From positions 39,342 to 99,551 of the forward strand of contig JAGQYK010000005.1 of NCBI GenBank assembly GCA_020436125.1: DNA of 60,210 nt. Reading direction: 5' to 3'. The DNA comes from Cyclobacteriaceae bacterium (GTDB taxonomy: Bacteria > Bacteroidota > Bacteroidia > Cytophagales > Cyclobacteriaceae). Under the pieces are notes generated by a model that saw only the letters and a list, made by a program, of their open reading frames with translations, did not search any database and was not told the origin of the DNA. The translations under genes were made by a program, and so were the position numbers. Positions 52,481-60,210 of the stretch are shown here, one piece after another. The number at the start of each line of letters is the position of its first letter. The stretch's first letter is position 1.

Positions 52481-55468
52481 GTGATCGCTAGAATATGTTT
52501 AGCAGTATGCATCTGCTTATGCCTGATAAAGGTTGCTAAAGCTCAGGAATCGGTAGTGCAGGAGACGAGCCCTGCCAGTATGAAATGGTATCAGATTAAT
52601 ACCAGTAATTTCAGGGTACTCTATCCATATGGTTTTGAAAAAGAAGCCAACCGTGTAGCCAACACCCTGGAACACATCGGAGTGCCGGAAGCCAAAAGCC
52701 TAAATGCTACACCAAAAAAAATATCGATTGTATTACATAGTCAATCTGCAGTTTCTAATGGTTTTGTGACCCTCGCCCCCAGACGGTCAGAGTTTTACGC
52801 CATGCCGCCACAGAATTATAATTTCATTGGTACCAATGAGTGGCTGACCCTGCTATCGTCTCATGAATACCGTCATATTGTTCAATTTCAAAAAAGTGTA
52901 ACTGGTTTTAATAAAGGCGTTCATCTTTTATTCGGGCAGCTGGCTCAGGCGGGAATGGCGTTTGTTGCTGTACCTCAGTGGTTTTGGGAAGGAGATGCCG
53001 TGGCGGTCGAAACCGCATTTACTCCCAGCGGAAGAGGTAGGATACCAGAGTTTGATATGTTGTTCAGAACCAATTTGCTGGAGGAAAGAAATTTCAACTA
53101 TCATAAACAGTACCTACGATCTTATAAACATGCGGTGCCCAATCATTATGTGTTAGGCTACCACATGGTTTCTTACTTGCGTAGAAAAACCGGTAATCCC
53201 AATGTATGGGCAGATATTACAAAACGTGCATGGAATGTTCCGTTTATCCCTTTTACTTTTTCCAATGCCATTAAAAAGGAGACAGGCTTATATGTGACAG
53301 ACCTTTATAAGGAGATGGCGCAGGAAGCAAAGGCAGAATGGGAACAACAGCAAGATGAAATTTCGCTTACTGAGTTTGAAACCGTTAATTCAAGATCATC
53401 CAAAGCGTACACGGATTACTTGTATCCACAGCCACTCAACGATGGAAGGATGGTTGCCATTAAAACGGGTATTGGAGATTTCTCTCAGTTGGTAACGCTC
53501 TCAGATACCGGGAAGGAAAAAAGACATTTTGTGCCTGGCCCCATCAATGATGCAGGGATGCTTTCTGTAGCAGCAAATAAGGCAGTATGGAATGAGTATC
53601 GTTTTGATCCTAGATGGCAGACAAGGTCTTATTCAATTATTAAAGGATATGACTTCAATACCGGTAAGCCTAAGGTGATTGCTAAACATGAACGCTTTGG
53701 AGCAGCCGCTTTGTCTCCCGATGGAAATAAAGTAGCAACGATTCAAGTGGACGATTCCTATCAAAACAACCTGGTGATTTTAGATTACAACTCAGGTGAA
53801 CTAATTCAAAAGATAGACAACCCGGATAATCGCATCCTCACCATGCCCAGATGGAGCCATGATGGAAAACAAATTGTGTTCATTCAATTAACCAGTGAAG
53901 GAAAGGAAATAATGGCGGTGAATGTAGCTTCATCAGCGGTAAGCATGCTCTACAAAGCAGGTGACGAAAACGTAGGCCATCCGTTATTGTTCAACGATGT
54001 GTTGCTATATAATTCTCCCTTTAGTGGCATTGATAATATTTATGCACTGAACTTATCTACACAAAAGCGTTTTCAAGTTACATCCAGCCAATACGGAGCG
54101 TTCAATCCTTCTATGGCTGCTGATGGGAAAACAATTTGGTACAATGAGCAAACCAGAGATGGGTTTGATGTTGTAAAAATACCTTTTGAAAAGGAAAATT
54201 GGATTCCTGTGGAAGAGGTAAAAGTGCAGCCCAGTTTGTTTGCGGATATGCTGGCGGAACAGGAAGGGGAACCGGAGTTGATGGAAACTATTCCTACTAC
54301 TGAATATGCAAGTAAACGTTACCATCGCGCCAGCGGGATGATCAATCCACATTCATGGGGTCCTTATTTTACCAATTCTATTTATCAGGCCAACTTAGGC
54401 ATTACATCCAAAGACATATTAAGTACTACTGAAATTAGTGGTGGATATACTTACGATATCAATGAGCAAACCGGTGCATGGGGAGCCAATATCAGTTATC
54501 AGGGGATGTATCCGATAGTTGACGGTTCGTTTACTTATGCGAAAAGAAGCAGCTCTGATGGCATCTTTGGCAGGGATGTGGAATTCAAATGGACGGAGAT
54601 TGGCGGTGCAATTGGTATCAGAGTTCCGTTGATTCTCACCAGCTCAAAGTACAACAGAAGTCTGTCCATCGGTAATTCAGTGGGGTATACCCAAGTTTCA
54701 GGATTTAAAAATACGGTAAGTGAAAATGGAAGTGTCATCTCTTCCGGGTTTGGCAGGTTAGTGCCAGCCAATGATTCATTGTCTTATAATTTTTTTAACA
54801 AAGCCAGCAATGGAGATTTGTTGTACAATCAATTTTCCTTCAGTTTTAACAATCTGTTGAAGCGCAGCAGGAGAGACTTTAACCCCAAGTATGGACAGTC
54901 GGTTTCGCTTGAGGCATACAATACAGCCTTCGGAGGTGACTTTACTGGACACCTGTATGTAGCTCGAGGTACATTCTTCTTCCCTGGATTATTTAAACAC
55001 CACTCTCTTTATTTTAGAGGAGGCTATCAGCAACAGTTGTCAGATTTTAATCTGAATACCTATTCCTTCAGAAACAGGCTAGCCAAACCACGTGGTTATT
55101 CTTATCCTCAGGATTCACGGTTCTATTCCATTTCATCCAATTACGCGTTGCCCATATGGTACCCGGATATCAGTATCGGTCCATTGCTTAACATCCAACG
55201 GATCAAAGCCAATTTGTATTTTGACTACGGTAGCGGAGAGGGAAGTCAGTTTTTCTATCGATTCAATACCGGGCAGTCAGCAACGGTATATTCTATCGAT
55301 AATGCCGATGTATACCAATCGGTAGGCGCTGAGATTACTTTTGACATCAATATCATGAGGTTCCTTCCTCAATTTGAATTGGGGCTCAGGACTTCTTACA
55401 TCCAGGCCAACAGATTTAATAAAGGAGGCGCTGTTTTTGAATTCATCCTGGGCAATATTCCCTTTTGA
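52481..55468 (+). CDS. gluzincin-like peptidase / TolB-like propeller / outer-membrane barrel fusion
   Basis: The frame starts with GTG and a signal peptide (ICLAVCICLCLIKVAKAQE). Residues 33-290 look like a peptidase_MA-type domain, with the zinc motif H128-E-Y-R-H132 and a downstream PQWFWEGDAVAVE whose Glu170 is placed like the third ligand. Residues ~320-600 are a TolB-like propeller (RFGAAALSPDGNKVATIQVD, MPRWSHDGKQIVFIQLTS, NPSMAADGKTIWYNEQ). The last ~370 residues form a beta-barrel (SLSIGNSVGYTQVSG, YGQSVSLEAYNTAFGG, HSLYFRGGYQQQ) ending in an aromatic residue (LGNIPF). It is probably an outer-membrane-anchored protease or maturation factor; the activity is inferred. Confidence 0.86.
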   Translation: MIARICLAVCICLCLIKVAKAQESVVQETSPASMKWYQINTSNFRVLYPYGFEKEANRVANTLEHIGVPEAKSLNATPKKISIVLHSQSAVSNGFVTLAPRRSEFYAMPPQNYNFIGTNEWLTLLSSHEYRHIVQFQKSVTGFNKGVHLLFGQLAQAGMAFVAVPQWFWEGDAVAVETAFTPSGRGRIPEFDMLFRTNLLEERNFNYHKQYLRSYKHAVPNHYVLGYHMVSYLRRKTGNPNVWADITKRAWNVPFIPFTFSNAIKKETGLYVTDLYKEMAQEAKAEWEQQQDEISLTEFETVNSRSSKAYTDYLYPQPLNDGRMVAIKTGIGDFSQLVTLSDTGKEKRHFVPGPINDAGMLSVAANKAVWNEYRFDPRWQTRSYSIIKGYDFNTGKPKVIAKHERFGAAALSPDGNKVATIQVDDSYQNNLVILDYNSGELIQKIDNPDNRILTMPRWSHDGKQIVFIQLTSEGKEIMAVNVASSAVSMLYKAGDENVGHPLLFNDVLLYNSPFSGIDNIYALNLSTQKRFQVTSSQYGAFNPSMAADGKTIWYNEQTRDGFDVVKIPFEKENWIPVEEVKVQPSLFADMLAEQEGEPELMETIPTTEYASKRYHRASGMINPHSWGPYFTNSIYQANLGITSKDILSTTEISGGYTYDINEQTGAWGANISYQGMYPIVDGSFTYAKRSSSDGIFGRDVEFKWTEIGGAIGIRVPLILTSSKYNRSLSIGNSVGYTQVSGFKNTVSENGSVISSGFGRLVPANDSLSYNFFNKASNGDLLYNQFSFSFNNLLKRSRRDFNPKYGQSVSLEAYNTAFGGDFTGHLYVARGTFFFPGLFKHHSLYFRGGYQQQLSDFNLNTYSFRNRLAKPRGYSYPQDSRFYSISSNYALPIWYPDISIGPLLNIQRIKANLYFDYGSGEGSQFFYRFNTGQSATVYSIDNADVYQSVGAEITFDINIMRFLPQFELGLRTSYIQANRFNKGGAVFEFILGNIPF

Positions 55469-55548
55469 TGTAGCCCTTTTGAATTTGAATATGGAGGTTT
55501 TTACAGCTATTTTTGACGAATTGATTCTAATTTAATAGCGTTACGACA

Positions 55549-57159
55549 ATGGCAGAAATAGTCCGAATGCCGAAAATGAGCGATACCATGACCGAAGGGG
55601 TGATCGCCAAGTGGCATAAGAAGGTTGGAGATACAGTTAAGTCTGGTGAACTGATGGCAGAGATAGAGACAGACAAGGCTACAATGGACTACGAGTCGTT
55701 CAATGAGGGAGTCGTTTTACACCTGGGTGCCAAAGAGGGGGAAGCCGTGCAAGTGAATGATGTACTGGCTGTTGTAGGAAAGAAAGGGGAAGACTTCAAG
55801 GAATTACTAGCCTCATCATCTCAAACGGAAACCGCTGCTGCCGGAGGCAAAACAGAAACATCACAAGACAAGGATATCGCAGTAGCTGAATCGATAGATA
55901 CATCAAATATCAAGGCGGAAATAGTCCGTATGCCGAAAATGAGTGATACCATGACAGATGGTGTAATCGCTGCATGGCACAAAAAGGTAGGTGATACCGT
56001 GAAATCCGGTGAGTTGATGGCCGAGGTAGAAACGGATAAAGCCACCATGGAATACGAGTCGTACAATTCTGGTACGGTACTTTACCTGGGAGCAAAAGAA
56101 AAAGATTCCATTCCTGTGGATGGAGTGCTTGCCATTGTAGGAGAAAAGGACGCTGACTGGAAAACTTTGTTAAAGGCTTCTGAACAGGAGGAAGCACCAA
56201 AAGAGAAAAGTGCACCTGCACCGACCTCAGCACCTGTAGCATCATCTCCCTCATCCTCTACTGCGAGTTCAACCTCATCCCATTCCAGCAATGGAAGAGT
56301 GAAGGCTTCACCGTTGGCTAAGAAAATGGCCAAAGATTTAGGCTATGACTTGGGTAAGATCGAAGGATCCGGAGACAATGGACGTATCACTAAAAAAGAC
56401 GTTGAAAACTTTAAGCCAGGGGCTTCCACTTCCAAAGCAGGAGGTGCTCCGGTGGTGTTGCCATCAGTGGTAGGAGAAGAAAGCTTTGAAGAGGTAGCCG
56501 TTTCTCAGATGCGTAAAACCATTGCGCGTAGGTTGTCTGAAAGCAAGTTCACTGCGCCTCATTTTTACCTTACCATGGAGATCAACATGGACAAGGCCAT
56601 TGAAGCACGCAAGAGCATCAATGAAATTGCTCCTGTAAAGATTTCATTTAATGACTTTGTGATTAAAGCGGTAGCTGCAGCATTGCGTCAGCATCCGGAT
56701 GTCAATGTCTCTTGGTTGGGCGATAAGATCAGAAAGAACCATCATGTTCATATTGGTGTGGCCGTAGCGGTTAAGGACGGTTTGGTCGTTCCTGTGGTTC
56801 GCTTTGCCGATAACAAATCATTGGCTCATATTTCTACGGAAGTAAAAGACCTGGCACAACGTGCGCATGATAAAAAACTTCAACCTAGCGATTGGGAAGG
56901 AAGTACTTTTACCATCTCTAATCTTGGGATGTTTGGCATTGAAGAATTCACCGCCATTGTTAATCCTCCTGACGCCTGTATTTTGGCCGTGGGTGGCATC
57001 AAAGAAACTCCGATTGTGAAAAACGGACAGATAGTACCTGGAAATGTAATGAAGGTAACGATGTCTTGTGATCACCGAGCGGTGGATGGTGCAGTTGGAT
57101 CGGCCTTCCTCAAAACCTTGAAAGGTTTGCTGGAAGACCCGGTGAGAATTCTAATCTGA
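55549..57159 (+). CDS. pdhC: pyruvate dehydrogenase E2 component (dihydrolipoyl acetyltransferase)
   Basis: The 536-residue protein has two N-terminal lipoyl domains with lipoylation lysines Lys43 and Lys164, each in ETDKAT. A serine/proline/alanine-rich linker, an E3-binding domain (VKASPLAKKMAKDLGYDL, about residues 251-287) and the catalytic acetyltransferase domain (about 305-536) with His509 and Asp513 in DHRAVDG follow. Two lipoyl domains and the MPKMSDTMTEG start point to a pyruvate rather than 2-oxoglutarate complex. It transfers acetyl groups to CoA in the cytoplasmic complex. E1 and E3 genes are not in the window. Confidence 0.95.
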   Translation: MAEIVRMPKMSDTMTEGVIAKWHKKVGDTVKSGELMAEIETDKATMDYESFNEGVVLHLGAKEGEAVQVNDVLAVVGKKGEDFKELLASSSQTETAAAGGKTETSQDKDIAVAESIDTSNIKAEIVRMPKMSDTMTDGVIAAWHKKVGDTVKSGELMAEVETDKATMEYESYNSGTVLYLGAKEKDSIPVDGVLAIVGEKDADWKTLLKASEQEEAPKEKSAPAPTSAPVASSPSSSTASSTSSHSSNGRVKASPLAKKMAKDLGYDLGKIEGSGDNGRITKKDVENFKPGASTSKAGGAPVVLPSVVGEESFEEVAVSQMRKTIARRLSESKFTAPHFYLTMEINMDKAIEARKSINEIAPVKISFNDFVIKAVAAALRQHPDVNVSWLGDKIRKNHHVHIGVAVAVKDGLVVPVVRFADNKSLAHISTEVKDLAQRAHDKKLQPSDWEGSTFTISNLGMFGIEEFTAIVNPPDACILAVGGIKETPIVKNGQIVPGNVMKVTMSCDHRAVDGAVGSAFLKTLKGLLEDPVRILI

Positions 57160-57171
57160 GTCTAAGCTTTA

Positions 57172-57711
57172 ATGGAAAAAATTCGTTCTACAACTATACT
57201 TGCCGTATTGCACAACGGTGAAGTCGCCATTGGTGGTGATGGACAAGCCTCTATGGGCAATACTGTTGCCAAAAGCAACGTAAAAAAACTGCGCAAACTG
57301 CAAGACGGAAAAATTGTAGTTGGTTTTGCAGGCTCTACGGCCGATGCCTTTACTTTATTAGACAGGTTCGAAGAAAAGCTCAATGCTTTTGGTGGCAACA
57401 TGAAAAGGGCTGCCATTGAATTGGCCAAAGACTGGCGCATGGATCGCTACCTCAGAAGATTGGAAGCCATGATGATCACAGCCAGCAAGGATGAGTTGTT
57501 AGTGCTATCAGGAACAGGTGATGTGTTGGAGCCGGATAATCAGGTGGCTGCGATAGGTTCGGGCTCAATGTATGCCCAGGCTGCTGCCCTCGCACTGAAA
57601 AAACATGCTCCTCAACTTTCTGCTGAAGAAATGGTGAAAGACAGTTTACACATCGCTGCCGATATCTGTGTGTTTACCAATCATAATATTATTATCGAAA
57701 AGCCTCAGTAG
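57172..57711 (+). CDS. hslV: ATP-dependent protease peptidase subunit HslV
   Basis: This 179-residue protein is the proteasome-like peptidase of the HslUV complex. After a six-residue leader (MEKIRS) the [21 protein letters not shown] segment begins, whose first threonine should become the N-terminal nucleophile after processing. Further family segments are [54 protein letters not shown] and [15 protein letters not shown]. The gene lies 12 bases after pdhC. The ATPase partner HslU is not in the window. Confidence 0.96.
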   Translation: MEKIRSTTILAVLHNGEVAIGGDGQASMGNTVAKSNVKKLRKLQDGKIVVGFAGSTADAFTLLDRFEEKLNAFGGNMKRAAIELAKDWRMDRYLRRLEAMMITASKDELLVLSGTGDVLEPDNQVAAIGSGSMYAQAAALALKKHAPQLSAEEMVKDSLHIAADICVFTNHNIIIEKPQ

Positions 57712-57718
57712 TTCTTAC

Positions 57719-58909
57719 TTAGGATTGCTCAATCGCTGCAAGCAGAATTTCGCAGGAGAACTTGATCTCATCTTCAGTAATAGTGAGAGGTGGCGCAATC
57801 CGGAAACTGTTAGGACAGGAGAGAAACCAAAAACAAATAGCGCCCATTGCTAATGCATTGCCTACAATGCGTTTCACCTTTTCTTCAGATTCAAAGTCGA
57901 TAGCAAAAAACAAACCGATTCTTCTGATTTCTTTTATGGAAGGATGTGTCAAATATTTTTCAAATAACTTTCCCTTTGCTTCCACCTGCGCTACTACGTT
58001 TTCTTCCTGAAGTACCTGCAGCGTGGCCAATGCCGATGCACAGCACACAGGGTTGCCACCAAAAGTGGTGATATGTCCCAGCATCGGATCGTGCGTCAAT
58101 AGTTTCATCCACTTTTGATCGGCAATGAAGGCACCAATGGGGAGTCCTCCACCAAACGCCTTACCTATAGTGAGTATATCGGGTACAATGTCGAATTGTT
58201 CAAATGCAAATAAGCTTCCTGTTCTACCCATCCCACATTGGATCTCATCCAATATAAGGAGTGTTCCTGTTTCATGGCATTTTTTTCTAAGTGCCTTCAT
58301 GTAGGCCTTAGTGGGGATGCGCACTCCGGCATCGCCCTGAATGGTCTCCATGATCACACACGCTGTTTTGTCATTGATCATAGAAAGATGATCTGTGTTG
58401 CCGAACTCAATAAAACGAACATCAGGAAGAAGTGGACGGAAGGCACTTTTTTTGGTTTCGTTTCCGGATACACTTAACGATCCATGTGTACTTCCATGAT
58501 ACGATTTTTTGCAGGAGATGATGCCAGTTCTTCCCGTAGCCCTTTTGGCTAGTTTTAAGGCACCTTCATTAGCTTCTGTTCCGGAGTTGACGAAGTAGCA
58601 ACTGTTGAGTGATTGGGGAAGTAATGAGGTCAGCTTTTGCGCCAGTAGATTAGGAGTAGATTGAATGTATTCGCCATACACCATTACATGCAGATGTTTG
58701 TCCACTTGATCTTTGATGGCCTGAACTACCTTGGGGTGTCGATGGCCAATGTTGGTGACCCCAACTCCTGAAATCAGATCGATATAATGCTTACCCCCTG
58801 GCTCATAAAGGTAAATGCCTTCGGCACGTTCAATAGGAATAAGGAATGGAAACGGAGTGGTTTGAGCGAGATGAGCTAAGAAAATTTCCGGACTGTATTC
58901 CATGTACAA
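57719..58909 (-). CDS. class III (ornithine/acetylornithine-type) PLP-dependent aminotransferase
   Basis: This 396-residue fold-type I enzyme shows FVNSGTEANEGALKLAKRATGR (PLP phosphate contacts), KKSYHGSTHGSLSVSGNETKK, the aspartate in LLILDEIQCGMGRTGSLFAFE and the Schiff-base lysine in ILTIGKAFGGGLPIGAF. HITTFGGNPVCCASALATLQVLQEE closes the domain. The group includes acetylornithine, ornithine and 4-aminobutyrate transaminases. No arg genes are nearby and the substrate is uncertain. It is convergent with hslV, with 7 bases between stop codons. The start may be the second methionine, at 58903. Confidence 0.92.
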   Translation of the reverse strand: MYMEYSPEIFLAHLAQTTPFPFLIPIERAEGIYLYEPGGKHYIDLISGVGVTNIGHRHPKVVQAIKDQVDKHLHVMVYGEYIQSTPNLLAQKLTSLLPQSLNSCYFVNSGTEANEGALKLAKRATGRTGIISCKKSYHGSTHGSLSVSGNETKKSAFRPLLPDVRFIEFGNTDHLSMINDKTACVIMETIQGDAGVRIPTKAYMKALRKKCHETGTLLILDEIQCGMGRTGSLFAFEQFDIVPDILTIGKAFGGGLPIGAFIADQKWMKLLTHDPMLGHITTFGGNPVCCASALATLQVLQEENVVAQVEAKGKLFEKYLTHPSIKEIRRIGLFFAIDFESEEKVKRIVGNALAMGAICFWFLSCPNSFRIAPPLTITEDEIKFSCEILLAAIEQS

Positions 58910-58937
58910 ATCTACTTACTTCAGCAGGTAAAAAGAA

Positions 58938-58965
58938 AAGCCCTTCCCGTTTCGGGGAAAGGCTT
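58938..58965 (-). terminator. terminator of the 42-residue membrane protein gene
   Basis: On the minus strand a GC-rich hairpin (arms 58961-58965/58938-58942 plus an inner CCCCG/CGGG stem with a small bulge) is followed by a T-rich run. It lies 24 bases after the stop codon of the small gene at 58990 and before the aminotransferase gene. Confidence 0.75.
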
Positions 58966-58989
58966 AATATCTTTTGCGTAAAATTAGTG

Positions 58990-59118
58990 TTAAACGCCCA
59001 AGATGTTTGAAAATATGATCCCTATAATGATGATTAAGCTCAGTAACAAAGCTTCCCTAAGTCTTCTGGAGTAACCTTCTTTTAACCAAACTTTTGACAA
59101 ACCTTTTAATCTGTTCAT
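58990..59118 (-). CDS. 42-residue single-helix membrane protein
   Basis: On the minus strand an ATG at 59118 opens a 42-residue frame ending in TAA at 58990. The N-terminal half is strongly basic (MNRLKGLSKVWLKEGYSRRLR) and the second half is one hydrophobic helix (EALLLSLIIIIGIIFSNILGV). A good terminator follows in the right direction, which strongly supports an independent transcript. It is a probable inner-membrane micropeptide. No family is recognised. Confidence 0.6.
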   Translation of the reverse strand: MNRLKGLSKVWLKEGYSRRLREALLLSLIIIIGIIFSNILGV

Positions 59119-59358
59119 GTTCGTAGTGGTATTTTGTAGATACAAAGGTTCATCGTCTGCAAATATTGTTTTTTATAAAAAGGTGTAAAATCATACATCG
59201 GTAAACAAGAATTATTCTCTGTATATATTCTGCTCACCTTTGTCCATTATCCCCCTTTTGGAGTGATTGAGGAGTTTTTTTTTGATGGTTCAGACTAACT
59301 TGTCAACCCTGCGACTCGAATTCAAATCTGTCCTCGCTAATTTTCATTAAATTATTGT

Positions 59359-60210
59359 ATGAGAATTGAGATCGTAACCTTGAGTGCACTCCTTATGCTG
59401 GGTGGTTGTATTGGAACTGACCTGGTGGATGATCCGATCGTTGATGGTCAACTGCAAATTGTTCCAGAAAGATTGGCGCTATTGGTGGGTACTTCTGAAA
59501 TAGCTGATGCTACCTATTTCAATATGTTTGGAATAGAAGAGGCAGTACCAGTAGCATGGCGTACCGAACCAGAAAGCGTTGCTACCGTGGATGCCAACGG
59601 TAAGGTTACCGCCATTATTCCAGGACAAGCCCTTCTTTTTGCGACTTACTCCATTACCACAGACTCTATCCATGTTACAGTAGTTGAAGATGATAATGAT
59701 GTGGCTTTGGTCGACTTAAGTGCAACAGCAACCTCACTATCTGTAGGGGAATCTACTGCACTGATGGCAATACCTAAAAACATCAACAAGGTGGAGGTTG
59801 CAGGGATTACTACGCAATGGTTTTCTACCGATGAAATGGTAATTACCATGGATGCAGCAGGCACAGCCACTGCACAAGCAGCTGGCATAGCCAATGTGTA
59901 TGCGGTAGTAGATGGTGTATTCAGCAATCCAATAGAAATAACAGTGGGTGGAGGAAAGCGGGTAGGCACTTTTCAATCGGCCAATGGCTACGAGGCCACG
60001 GGCATGGTGACACTGGAGGTCGAAGGAGGAAATCTAATATTAAAATTCAGTGATGATTTTATGACTGACTTTGCACTGGGCACCTTCATTTATCTTTCCA
60101 ACAATAACAGTTCCGGAACTTCCATACGCAACGAAGGGATTGAACTAGGGGAGATCACTACTAACGGTTCCCATACATTTAATGTCACCCAGAACTTTCC
60201 CAATGCCACA
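59359..60210 (+). CDS. Ig-like (BIG2)/DM13 domain lipoprotein, 3' end beyond window
   Basis: An ATG at 59359 opens a frame that runs to the last base of the window, so the stop is outside. The product has a lipoprotein signal (lipobox MLGGCIGT). Two BIG2-like Ig segments follow (about residues 31-108 with WRTEPESVATVDANGKVTAIIPG, and about 112-195 with WFSTDEMVITMDAAGTATAQAAG). From about residue 200 comes a DM13-like domain (VGTFQSANGYEATGMVTLEVEGG, FALGTFIYLSNNN). DM13 domains are proposed to work in redox or electron transfer in extracellular proteins. The protein is likely surface-exposed. Gene identity is confident at the domain level only. Confidence 0.82.
   Translation, partial: MRIEIVTLSALLMLGGCIGTDLVDDPIVDGQLQIVPERLALLVGTSEIADATYFNMFGIEEAVPVAWRTEPESVATVDANGKVTAIIPGQALLFATYSITTDSIHVTVVEDDNDVALVDLSATATSLSVGESTALMAIPKNINKVEVAGITTQWFSTDEMVITMDAAGTATAQAAGIANVYAVVDGVFSNPIEITVGGGKRVGTFQSANGYEATGMVTLEVEGGNLILKFSDDFMTDFALGTFIYLSNNNSSGTSIRNEGIELGEITTNGSHTFNVTQNFPNAT

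Noticed and set aside
55910-56254. 114-residue minus-strand frame within pdhC
   Set aside because: It is the antisense shadow of the second lipoyl domain and linker, with a composition unlike real proteins.
1-60210. CRISPR arrays, insertion sequences, prophage genes, tRNA and rRNA genes
   Set aside because: No regularly spaced direct repeats, transposase or integrase motifs, phage structural genes or RNA gene signatures were noticed on reading; the region looks like ordinary chromosome.

Overview
The window reads as a chromosomal segment of a Bacteroidota bacterium, most likely a Cytophagales-type marine or soil lineage. Evidence for this includes an adjacent SusC/SusD pair, many outer-membrane beta-barrels and lipoproteins, paired FtsX-type permeases, a type III glutamine synthetase, head-GIN and SPOR-like domains, and a TAnnTTTG promoter element ahead of the glutamine synthetase gene. 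The placement is inferred from gene content; no rRNA or tRNA gene was seen.

Layout. 1-5.6 kb: the 3' part of an ABC ATPase and two large FtsX/MacB-type permeases. 6-10.7 kb: a SusC/SusD outer-membrane uptake pair behind a structured leader. 10.9-14 kb: a secreted BNR/sortilin-like propeller protein. 14-23.7 kb: a carotenoid locus on the minus strand in two blocks. The first block is photolyase, an SRPBCC protein, crtZ and a fused lycopene cyclase crtYcd. The second is a cobalamin-binding MerR regulator, an ECF sigma factor, crtI, crtB and idi. A plus-strand beta-barrel and lipoprotein pair sits between them. Together the enzymes should carry IPP/DMAPP-derived precursors through phytoene, lycopene and beta-carotene to zeaxanthin. 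The regulator carries the W-x9-E-H and E-x-H cobalamin signatures of CarH/LitR light sensors, and its C-terminus is out of frame by one base.

23.7-31.2 kb: a 'ligase-associated' DEXH helicase and the PdeM phosphoesterase of the same repair set, separated by a PiT phosphate permease with a PhoU-like tail, then a CapA-family protein and a beta-barrel. 31.4-37 kb: an amidohydrolase lipoprotein, a TerB-like protein, a head-GIN protein and glutamine synthetase III. 37.1-44.8 kb (minus strand): S41 protease, RidA, a small unknown protein, FabH, leucyl-tRNA synthetase and an M28 peptidase. 44.9-49.6 kb: a TonB-dependent receptor with a partner periplasmic repeat protein, and a LytS/LytTR two-component pair. 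49.6-55.5 kb: a Rieske oxygenase, DoxX, bestrophin, and a very large protein joining a metallopeptidase-like domain, a TolB-like propeller and a beta-barrel. 55.5-58.9 kb: pyruvate dehydrogenase E2, HslV and a class III aminotransferase. The window ends inside an Ig-like/DM13 lipoprotein gene. Two very short single-helix membrane protein genes (41 and 42 codons) were found by reading the minus strand.

The most interesting parts are the light-sensor-like carotenoid regulator with its one-base frameshift, the separated helicase/PdeM repair pair, the peptidase-propeller-barrel protein, and the two tiny membrane proteins.
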